Below are positions 1 through 4,746 of a stretch of DNA of 7,305 bases, one piece after another (position 1 is the first letter of the stretch; each line of letters opens with the position of its first letter). Source of the stretch: Flavobacteriales bacterium (GTDB taxonomy: Bacteria; Bacteroidota; Bacteroidia; Flavobacteriales; Flavobacteriaceae). The notes under the pieces were generated by a model that was given only the letters and a program-made list of their open reading frames with translations, searched no databases and was not told the origin of the DNA. Location of the stretch: positions 1-7,305 of the forward strand of contig JALVLX010000239.1 in assembly GCA_027032855.1 (NCBI GenBank), given 5' to 3'. A program made the translations under genes and the position numbers.

Positions 1-449
1 TGTCTTAATATTTGAAGGAGTTTGTCTAATTCTTTCGGCATAATACCTGCTCGATGCATACCGGTGTCCAGCTTGATATGAACCGGAAATCCTGTAATGT
101 TTTGAGTTGATAAATATTTGGTCAAAGTATTGAGATATGCCAATGAACTGACTTCAGGTTCCAGATTGTAAGTTATGAGTTCTTCAAAATTGTCAAAAGA
201 CGGGTTGAAAACCAGTAAGTTTGTCTTGATACCTTTTTGTCTGAGGGCAACAGCTTCGTTGATATAGGCAACAGAAAAATAGGCAAAACCCCATTGTTCA
301 AAGACTTTACCAATTTCGTAAGCTCCCAGACCATACGCATTACCTTTGAGGTTGGCCAATATTTTAGTACCGGGTTGTAAACGTTTTTTTATGGTTTCAA
401 GGTTATGTCTCAGACGTTTACTGTCAATTTCGATGTGGCTTTCACGCAT
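1..449 (-). CDS. alr: Alanine racemase, N-terminal 149 residues (runs off left edge)
   Basis: The product would be a PLP-dependent alanine racemase that interconverts L- and D-alanine in the cytoplasm and supplies D-Ala for peptidoglycan. The visible part is the first half of the N-terminal TIM-barrel domain. Residues 32-42 (ANLKGNAYGLG) are the PLP-lysine motif with the Schiff-base Lys at 35. Residues 124-135 (HIKLDTGMHRAG) match the family's KxDTGMxRxG motif, with Lys126 and Arg133 at the positions of the carboxylated Lys and the PLP-contacting Arg. The usual motif is KANAYGHG, so KGNAYGLG is somewhat divergent. The ATG at 449 lies three bases after the tdk stop codon and in the same frame, so no upstream start is possible and the two genes are probably cotranscribed. 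In many Bacteroidota the racemase is fused behind MurF; here it starts as a separate protein. The catalytic Tyr of the C-terminal domain lies outside the window. Confidence 0.9.
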   Translation of the reverse strand, partial: MRESHIEIDSKRLRHNLETIKKRLQPGTKILANLKGNAYGLGAYEIGKVFEQWGFAYFSVAYINEAVALRQKGIKTNLLVFNPSFDNFEELITYNLEPEVSSLAYLNTLTKYLSTQNITGFPVHIKLDTGMHRAGIMPKELDKLLQILR

Positions 450-452
450 TTT

Positions 453-1049
453 TTAAGCTTTCTTTTTTTGACGTTCTGCCATAGCTTTTACATAAGCAGC
501 GCGACTCAAAGGTTCGTATTCTTGAGTTTCACCCAGCAAAACCAGTTTGTCATCTTCAGTGAGGCGATAACTGTAGTGTGCCAAATTGCCGGTACGTGTA
601 CATACGGCATGTACTTTTGTAACGTATTCGGCTATAGCCATTAAGAAAGGCATTGGACCGAAAGGTTTGCCCATAAAATCCATATCAAGTCCGGCGACAA
701 TCACTCTCAAGCCCTTGTTTGCCAACGTATTACAAACGTCAACTATTTCGTCGGAGAAGAATTGCGCTTCGTCTATACCAACCACATCAACACCTTCGGA
801 TAGTAGTAAAATCTCTTGAGGAGAACTCACGGCTGTTGAACGAATTTCATTTTTGTCATGTGAAACTATATTGGTTTCGTGGTAGCGAGTGTCAATTTTC
901 GGTTTGAAAATTTCAACTTTTTGTTTGGCAAATTGCGCCCGCTTCAGCCGGCGGATTAACTCTTCAGTTTTACCTGAAAACATACTGCCGGTAATGACTT
1001 CAATCCAACCGAGATTGTCTTTGTGATTAACGGGAATTTCTAAAAACAT
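453..1049 (-). CDS. tdk: Thymidine kinase (type II, TK1-like)
   Basis: This enzyme phosphorylates thymidine (and deoxyuridine) to the monophosphate with ATP, the first step of pyrimidine deoxynucleoside salvage in the cytoplasm. At 198 residues it has the usual length. The P-loop is at 21-28 (GSMFSGKT). Residues 91-98 (GIDEAQFF) carry the Walker B-like Asp93 and the probable catalytic base Glu94. Residues 119-132 (AGLDMDFMGKPFGP) are the conserved substrate-side segment, and the lasso region is at 147-186 with EYEPLSRAAY near its end. The structural zinc site of the family normally has CxxC plus CRxC/H. Here these read CTRT (150-153) and SRAA (182-185), so only one of four ligands remains. 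This seems to be a Bacteroidota trait rather than damage, because the rest of the protein is intact. The start MFLEIPVNHKDNLGW gives the expected short N-terminus. The gene is first in a probable operon with alr and is transcribed away from the gene at 1372. Confidence 0.96.
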   Translation of the reverse strand: MFLEIPVNHKDNLGWIEVITGSMFSGKTEELIRRLKRAQFAKQKVEIFKPKIDTRYHETNIVSHDKNEIRSTAVSSPQEILLLSEGVDVVGIDEAQFFSDEIVDVCNTLANKGLRVIVAGLDMDFMGKPFGPMPFLMAIAEYVTKVHAVCTRTGNLAHYSYRLTEDDKLVLLGETQEYEPLSRAAYVKAMAERQKKKA

Positions 1050-1085
1050 ATTACAAGGTAATTATTTATCATTGTTATTTATTTG

Positions 1086-1153
1086 AACCATATAAAGATT
1101 ATAAGTTCATATAATTTTTATGTCTTTTATGCCCTTATATGTCTTATATGGTT
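1086..1153. repeat. Imperfect inverted repeat, copy 1 (AACCATATAA ends)
   Basis: The left arm 1086-1105 and the right arm 1134-1153 are 20-base reverse complements with about four mismatches, and both end in AACCATATAA / TTATATGGTT. Between them lie ATAAGTTCAT (1101-1110) and TGTCTTTTATG (1121-1131), both of which recur exactly in copy 2. The unit is therefore a repeated element, not a chance palindrome. It sits 37 bases upstream of the tdk start codon and could be a regulator site, an RNA hairpin or a dispersed repeat. Confidence 0.6.
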
Positions 1154-1176
1154 AAATCGACTACATGTATTTTTTT

Positions 1177-1235
1177 ACCATACAAGGATATAAGTTCATT
1201 TATGTAAATTCTTTAATGTTTGTCTTTTATGGTTT
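1177..1235. repeat. Imperfect inverted repeat, copy 2
   Basis: The left arm begins ACCATACAAGGATATAAG (from 1177) and the right arm ends TGTCTTTTATGGTTT (1221-1235). The outer ACCATA/TATGGT pairs are perfect and the inner part is imperfect. It shares the exact 10-mer ATAAGTTCAT (1190-1199, also at 1101-1110) and the exact 11-mer TGTCTTTTATG (1221-1231, also at 1121-1131) with copy 1, in the same order and orientation. It is therefore a tandem copy offset by about 90-100 bases. Confidence 0.55.
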
Positions 1236-1371
1236 GTTTTTTTAATTAAATTTGTAACAACGAAATTAATTTATTTTTTGGCAATTTTTAAACTATTGTG
1301 TCGTTTTTTATTAAAAATTTCTAATCTTTTATTTTCAAACTTGATATTCAATTAGTTGAAAAAAATTTATT

Positions 1372-2049
1372 ATGGACAAAAACAATGAATTAGCAAACAT
1401 TTTACGAGCAGAATTAACTTTACTTACCAAGGATATTTTGCAAAATATTCATCAGAAAGATTTAAAAAGTCTGTACAAAGCCACGCGTCAATTGCAAGAA
1501 AAAATGGCGGCAATTATGGTATTGAAGGACCAATTGGATACAAGTGAATTGATGGAAATATTAAAGGTAAGGCGTGCAGAAGAAGCAGAGCAACCAAGTA
1601 CGTTTGTTGAGAAAAAAACAGAAGAAACACCGGTAGAAATCCCGGAGATAAATGATGAAATAGAGGAGGAGCAGGTTAAGTTTGAGCCCGAAAAAGTAGA
1701 AACAAAATCCGAGAAACCGGAAGTAAATCCTTACAAGCAGGCCGGTAAAATGCGTTTTGTGCCTAAAGAGCAAAAGAGTACTTCACAACACCAAGAAACA
1801 CCCAAATCTCCTCTGCCTTTAAAGAAAATGAATGTCGGTTTGAATGACAAAATTTCTTTTATCAAACATTTGTTTGAAGGAGATCATGAGCTTTATACAA
1901 ATTTTATAGACAAGCTCAATGCTTTTGAGAATTATGAGGATGCTTTGCGTTATATCAATCAAGAGGTCAAACCACAATACGAAGACTGGGAAGGAAAAGA
2001 TGAATATGAATTCCGCTTATTGCAATTGTTAGAATTGAAATTTGCCTGA
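1372..2049 (+). CDS. Conserved Bacteroidota protein of unknown function
   Basis: This 225-residue, probably cytoplasmic protein has no signal peptide or membrane segment. It has three parts. Residues 1-72 form a helical N-terminal domain of mixed charge (many L, K and E). Residues 73-150 are a low-complexity linker rich in Glu, Lys and Pro (for example EIEEEQ at 96-101). Residues 152-225 form a compact C-terminal domain with LNDKISFIKHLFEGD (157-171), LNAFENYEDA (182-191) and DWEGKDEYEFR (205-215). I recall proteins with this C-terminal pattern as widespread in Bacteroidota but unassigned in function. The ATG follows an AT-rich leader with no clear Shine-Dalgarno. The stop lies 14 bases before rsmI, so the two are probably cotranscribed, which hints at a link to ribosome or RNA work but does not prove it. 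No catalytic motif is visible; a scaffold or adaptor role is only a guess. Confidence 0.85.
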   Translation: MDKNNELANILRAELTLLTKDILQNIHQKDLKSLYKATRQLQEKMAAIMVLKDQLDTSELMEILKVRRAEEAEQPSTFVEKKTEETPVEIPEINDEIEEEQVKFEPEKVETKSEKPEVNPYKQAGKMRFVPKEQKSTSQHQETPKSPLPLKKMNVGLNDKISFIKHLFEGDHELYTNFIDKLNAFENYEDALRYINQEVKPQYEDWEGKDEYEFRLLQLLELKFA

Positions 2050-2063
2050 AAAATTAACTTTAA

Positions 2064-2747
2064 ATGGAAGGAAAACTTTATGTGGTACCGACACCTATCG
2101 GTAATTTACAAGATATGACCTTTAGGGCTATCAGTGTGTTAAAAGATGTAGATTTGATTTTAGCTGAGGATACGCGCACATCGGGTAAGTTGTTAAAACA
2201 TTTTGAAATAAACACTCCACAACGTTCGTATCATAAATTTAACGAGCACAAAATTGTTGACGATTTGATAGCGCAGTTGGAGCAGGGGGCAAGTTTTGCT
2301 TTAATTTCTGATGCCGGTACACCTGCCATTTCAGATCCCGGTTATTTAATTGTACACAAAGCGGTTGCAAAAGGCATTACGGTTGAAACCCTGCCCGGCG
2401 CTACAGCTTTTGTGCCGGCTTTGGTCAATTCAGGCTTGCCGGCAGAACGTTTTGTGTTTGAAGGTTTTTTACCGGTTAAAAAAGGTCGCAAAACACGTTT
2501 GGAAAGTTTGCAAGATGAAACTAGGACAATGATTTTTTACGAATCGCCACACAAATTGTTAAAAACTTTAAAAGATTTTGAAAAGTATTTTGGAGCCGAC
2601 AGGCAAGTGTCCGTATCGCGGGAAATCAGTAAGATTTATGAAGAAACAATTAGGGGAAGTGTGAGCGAAGTTCGACAAATTTTTGAAGACAAACCATCTA
2701 TAAAAGGAGAGTTTGTGATAGTATTGAAAGGTAGTAAGGGTAGTTGA
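2064..2747 (+). CDS. rsmI: 16S rRNA (cytidine(1402)-2'-O)-methyltransferase RsmI
   Basis: RsmI uses S-adenosylmethionine to 2'-O-methylate C1402 of 16S rRNA in the ribosomal P site, in the cytoplasm. The protein belongs to the tetrapyrrole (CbiF/uroporphyrinogen) methylase fold. The signature runs VVPTPIGNLQDMTFRA (7-22), LAEDTRTS (33-40), ISDAGTPAISDPG (81-93), PGATA (111-115), FEGFLP (132-137), FYESPHKL (158-165), REISKIYEE (186-194) and GEFVIVLKG (215-223). It is 227 residues long, against about 286 in E. coli. It stops right after the methylase fold and lacks the C-terminal extension, which I believe is usual for Bacteroidota RsmI. The ATG is chosen because MEGKLYVVPTPIGN gives the standard N-terminus. 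It is the second gene of a likely two-gene unit, and no T-tract terminator follows; a 20-bp palindrome begins 11 bases after its stop. Confidence 0.97.
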   Translation: MEGKLYVVPTPIGNLQDMTFRAISVLKDVDLILAEDTRTSGKLLKHFEINTPQRSYHKFNEHKIVDDLIAQLEQGASFALISDAGTPAISDPGYLIVHKAVAKGITVETLPGATAFVPALVNSGLPAERFVFEGFLPVKKGRKTRLESLQDETRTMIFYESPHKLLKTLKDFEKYFGADRQVSVSREISKIYEETIRGSVSEVRQIFEDKPSIKGEFVIVLKGSKGS

Positions 2748-2757
2748 ATGTTTGTTG

Positions 2758-2777
2758 AGACGTTGCATGCAACGTCT
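2758..2777. repeat. Perfect 20-bp palindrome
   Basis: The sequence AGACGTTGCA at 2758-2767 is followed directly by its exact reverse complement at 2768-2777, with GCATGC at the centre. It starts 11 bases after the rsmI stop codon. No T-run follows, so it is not a standard intrinsic terminator. I recall similar GACGTTGCATGCAACGTC palindromes as dispersed repeats in Bacteroidota, so it may be a REP-like element. Confidence 0.75.
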
Positions 2778-2858
2778 TGAATTGATAATTGAAAATGGAG
2801 AATTGAAAATTATATTTCTCTACCTACTTTCGTAGGGGGCGAAAAGACAGGTGCTTCG

Positions 2859-2960
2859 TTCGAAATGATAGCGGTTGTCATTCCGACAGATCTTTACGAA
2901 GTAAAGAGACGAGGAATCGGATTTATTTAAAATAAAATTTCTCACTGTGTTCGAAATGAC
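2859..2960. repeat. Nested inverted-repeat cluster (GTCATTCCGA / TCGAAATGAC type)
   Basis: TGTCATTCCGA (2876-2886) pairs imperfectly both with TCGAAATGATA upstream (2860-2870) and with TCGAAATGAC downstream (2951-2960). The two partners share the exact direct repeat TTCGAAATGA (2859-2868 and 2950-2959). Inside the larger loop is a perfect hairpin, TCTTTAC-GAA-GTAAAGA (2891-2907), followed by GAGACGAGGAATC. The whole could fold as a branched structure of about 100 bases. It carries no open frame, so it is a non-autonomous repeat or structured RNA rather than an insertion sequence. Confidence 0.55.
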
Positions 2961-3028
2961 AGGCACCCCCGACGTTCCGGTACAATGTTCCTAACGTCAC
3001 AAAATTACTCAGTGACCACCCTTAAATC

Positions 3029-3055
3029 GCAAATCTGAAATTGCAAATCTGAAAT
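3029..3055. repeat. Tandem direct repeat, two 14-bp units
   Basis: GCAAATCTGAAAT occurs exactly at 3029-3041 and again at 3043-3055, one 14-base period apart. It is a short AT-rich duplication in the gap before the reductase gene, with no visible function. Confidence 0.7.
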
Positions 3056-3078
3056 GAATTAAATCCTCATTTACTTAA

Positions 3079-3125
3079 ATAACCAATTAACCAAATAACC
3101 AAATAACCAAATAACCAAATAACCA
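3079..3125. repeat. 8-bp tandem array (ATAACCAA)n before the reductase gene
   Basis: There are about six head-to-tail copies of ATAACCAA: 3079-3086, a variant TTAACCAA at 3087-3094, then 3095-3102, 3103-3110, 3111-3118 and a last copy to 3125 that diverges at its final base. The array ends 10 bases before the ATG at 3136, so it lies in the leader or promoter of that gene. A change in copy number would shift promoter or leader spacing by 8 bp per unit. Confidence 0.85.
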
Positions 3126-3135
3126 TTATATAACA

Positions 3136-3858
3136 ATGAGCCAATTTTATAGTTTAAAAGTAACAGAAGTAAAGCCTATAACCCCCGAGAGCGTTTCGGT
3201 ATCATTAGAGATCCCGGCAGATTTAGAAGAACAATTTTCATTTATGCCGGGGCAATTTGTCATGGTAGAAAAGGTGATTAATGGCGAGAATTTACGCCGC
3301 TATTATTCTATCTATAATACTCCCGGTGAAAATGTAATTAAATTGGGTATAAAATTAAAAGGAAAAGACGGGTTTGCGGATTATGCAATGCATTCTTTGC
3401 AAAAAGGTGACACTTTGCAAGTATCAACACCGATGAATGATGTTGCTTTTGATTTTAGTAAGTCTTCACAAAAAATTATGGCAATAACCATTGGTAGTGG
3501 GATTACACCTTTTTACAGCTATATACAGTATATGATGCAACATCATTTTCAACATTATTTTGTATTGGTTTTCGGCGATGAAAACCCTGAAAAAACTATG
3601 TTTTATAGTGAGTTGCAAGAATATGCAAGGACGTCCCCCGGTAATTTTAAAATGTACAATATTTTTTCTAAAGATGATTCGGGTGATTATCGGGGTCGTA
3701 TCAATGCTGACATTCTACAAGATATTTTACAAAAAGAAGGTGCAGGTTTTGATGCGGTTTATATGATAGGACCTGATGATTTGAAGAAAACACTTGTACA
3801 GGTGTTAGCTGATTCCGGTATAGATGAGGCAAAATTGCATTATCGTATTTACAGTTAA
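3136..3858 (+). CDS. Ferredoxin-NADP reductase-like FAD/NAD(P)H oxidoreductase
   Basis: This flavoprotein of the ferredoxin-NADP+ reductase superfamily should move electrons between NAD(P)H and a partner such as ferredoxin or flavodoxin, in the cytoplasm. The FAD domain covers about 1-108: FMPGQFV (36-42), RRYYSIYNTP (54-63; the RxYS flavin-binding motif) and GIKLKGKDGFADY (71-83). The NAD(P) domain covers about 112-240: GSGITPFYS (120-128), LVFGDENPEKTMFYSEL (144-160) and YMIGPDDLKKTL (209-220). At 240 residues it is shorter than PaaE/HmpX-type relatives, which add a C-terminal plant-type [2Fe-2S] domain. No such cysteines follow, and a terminator begins 19 bases after the stop. The physiological partner cannot be named from the sequence. 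The gene appears to be a single transcription unit preceded by an 8-bp repeat array. Confidence 0.88.
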   Translation: MSQFYSLKVTEVKPITPESVSVSLEIPADLEEQFSFMPGQFVMVEKVINGENLRRYYSIYNTPGENVIKLGIKLKGKDGFADYAMHSLQKGDTLQVSTPMNDVAFDFSKSSQKIMAITIGSGITPFYSYIQYMMQHHFQHYFVLVFGDENPEKTMFYSELQEYARTSPGNFKMYNIFSKDDSGDYRGRINADILQDILQKEGAGFDAVYMIGPDDLKKTLVQVLADSGIDEAKLHYRIYS

Positions 3859-3876
3859 GCTGATTTCAAATAAACA

Positions 3877-3908
3877 AAAAAAGAGATGCTATGCGGTATC
3901 TCTTTTTT
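3877..3908. terminator. Bidirectional intrinsic terminator
   Basis: The arms AAAAAAGAGAT (3877-3887) and ATCTCTTTTTT (3898-3908) are perfect reverse complements, 11 bp each, around a 10-base loop. T-runs occur on both strands. It lies between the convergent reductase gene (ends 3858) and the HAD gene (ends 3932, minus) and can serve both. Confidence 0.88.
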
Positions 3909-3931
3909 CTTAAATTTTTAATAAGTTGGCT

Positions 3932-4456
3932 TTAATCAACCGCTTCATAAATAGATAAATATTTATCCAGTGTATTTTTTAGCATGTTTTTTTCATCCAT
4001 ATATTTTTCAACAAATTCTCTAAAAGCTCCTTCGCCACCATTTCTTGACAATATGACATCTACTTCTCTTTTGACGTAATAAGGTGCTTGGGCAGGGACG
4101 GCAGCATAGCCTACTTTTTTAAGTAGAGGTAAGTCATTAATATCATCGCCTATGTAAGCAGTTTCCTCCCAAGTGATATTATATTTATTTAATATTTCTT
4201 GAGCAACTTTAATTTTGTTGTTAACACCTACGAAGTAATCGGTAATTTTCATTTTTTCCAATCTTGACTTAATCATTTCGCTATGGTCTTCCGTAAGAAT
4301 TATAATAGGTATATTGTTTAAATTTAAGAACATAACGCCAATACAGTCATTAGAATTGAAGTACTTTGTTTCATTGCCTTTTTTGTCGTAGTACGTAAGA
4401 TTGTCCGTCCAGACACCGTTAAATCCGCTTATAAATAATTTAATCTCTTTATCCAT
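3932..4456 (-). CDS. KdsC-like HAD-family protein lacking the catalytic aspartates
   Basis: The fold is that of the small C0 HAD phosphatases (KdsC, KDO-8-phosphate phosphatase, and the phosphatase-like part of some CMP-sialate synthetases). The normal length is about 170 residues; this one has 174. Recognisable parts are IKLFISGFNGVWTDN (5-19; motif I region), YYDKKGNETKYFNSND (22-37), IILTEDHS (52-59; motif II with Thr55), VNNKIKVAQ (78-86; motif III Lys81), YIGDDINDLPLLKKVGYA (101-118; motif IV Asp104/Asp105) and NGGEGAFREFVEKY (139-152). Motif I in active relatives is DxDGVxTDG. Here it reads GFNG, so the nucleophile Asp is Gly11 and the acid/base Asp is Asn13, while the rest is well kept. 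By established HAD chemistry this should not be a phosphatase. It may bind a sugar phosphate or act as a regulatory subunit. It appears to be transcribed alone from a promoter near 4483, and no KDO or sialate genes are in view. Confidence 0.85.
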   Translation of the reverse strand: MDKEIKLFISGFNGVWTDNLTYYDKKGNETKYFNSNDCIGVMFLNLNNIPIIILTEDHSEMIKSRLEKMKITDYFVGVNNKIKVAQEILNKYNITWEETAYIGDDINDLPLLKKVGYAAVPAQAPYYVKREVDVILSRNGGEGAFREFVEKYMDEKNMLKNTLDKYLSIYEAVD

Positions 4457-4482
4457 TTTTTATTGTGTTGTTTTTTAATAAT

Positions 4483-4490
4483 CAAATATA
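4483..4490 (-). promoter_or_regulatory. Candidate -7 promoter box for the HAD gene
   Basis: On the minus strand this reads TATATTTG, an exact match to the Bacteroidota -7 consensus TAnnTTTG. It ends 26 bases before the ATG at 4456, which gives a leader of about 20 bases. No clear TTG -33 box is found at the expected distance, so the promoter would be weak or activator-dependent. Confidence 0.45.
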
Positions 4491-4535
4491 CTAAAAAAAA
4501 ATAATTTTACCGTTAATTATGCTAAAAAGAAATTA

Positions 4536-4569
4536 ATTATTGATAAAAATTCTTATATTTATCAATAAT
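4536..4569. promoter_or_regulatory. Perfect 12-bp inverted repeat upstream of the HAD promoter
   Basis: ATTATTGATAAA (4536-4547) and TTTATCAATAAT (4558-4569) are exact reverse complements separated by 10 bases. The element lies about 45-80 bases upstream of the candidate -7 box at 4483, where an activator site would be expected. No T-run or nearby gene end suggests a terminator, so an operator for a dimeric regulator is the preferred reading. Confidence 0.45.
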
Positions 4570-4746
4570 ACTTATAATATCTAATAAATGTTTACTGTTT
4601 TTTGTTTTTTTGTTAAAGATGTTACATAAGGTTTTTTTATATTAAGATTTATTAAAAAAATAGGGCTCTATATTGCTTTAGGTGGGTAATATATGTAATA
4701 ATGTCACCCCATTTTTTATGTAAAGTCCGTTTGTAAAGTAACAATT

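Larger units (their letters stand above)
1050..1371. other. Divergent intergenic region between tdk and the 1372 gene
   Basis: This 322-bp, very AT-rich gap has no open frame worth calling. It must hold the promoters for both flanking transcripts. On the plus strand, TAAATTTG at 1247-1254 fits the Bacteroidota -7 consensus TAnnTTTG. The nearest TTTG upstream (1219-1222) is 24 bases away, slightly too far for a typical -33 box, and the leader would be about 110 bases. I found no exact TAnnTTTG for tdk on the minus strand. The left two thirds hold two related inverted repeats, listed separately. Confidence 0.5.
2748..3135. other. Repeat-rich intergenic region
   Basis: This 388-bp gap between rsmI and the reductase gene has no coding frame of note. 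It is a string of small repeats: a perfect palindrome (2758-2777), a CCTAC/GTAGG hairpin (2823-2836), a nested inverted-repeat cluster (2859-2960), a GACGTT/AACGTC pair (2971-2976 and 2993-2998), a 14-bp direct duplication (3029-3055) and an 8-bp tandem array (3079-3125). GC content in the middle is higher than in the other gaps. I saw no TAnnTTTG promoter box for the downstream gene here. The content resembles the non-coding dispersed repeats common between Bacteroidota genes. Confidence 0.6.
4457..4746. other. AT-rich intergenic region upstream of the HAD gene
   Basis: This 290-bp gap lies between two minus-strand genes. It carries a candidate promoter (4483-4490) and a perfect inverted repeat (4536-4569) for the HAD gene. 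The half next to the 600-residue gene (4600-4746) has T- and A-runs but only weak hairpins, so no confident terminator for that gene can be called. No coding frame is seen. Confidence 0.5.

Noticed and set aside
2568..2768. Minus-strand 66-codon open frame over the end of rsmI
   Set aside because: It is antisense to the conserved RsmI C-terminus and shows no recognisable protein pattern.
2758..2777. Palindrome after rsmI as an intrinsic terminator
   Set aside because: The stem is perfect but there is no loop and no T-tract after it; it fits a dispersed repeat better.
3029..3125. Spaced repeats as a CRISPR array
   Set aside because: The repeat units are 8 or 14 bases in direct tandem with no unique spacers, and no cas gene is present.
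4654..4674. Small ATAG/CTAT hairpin followed by a T-run on the minus strand, as terminator of the 600-residue gene
   Set aside because: The stem is only about four base pairs and AT-rich, too weak to call as a terminator.
4682..4711. GGTGGGT...CACCCC pairing downstream of the 600-residue gene
   Set aside because: The arms match imperfectly beyond the GGGT/ACCC ends and no T-run follows on either strand.
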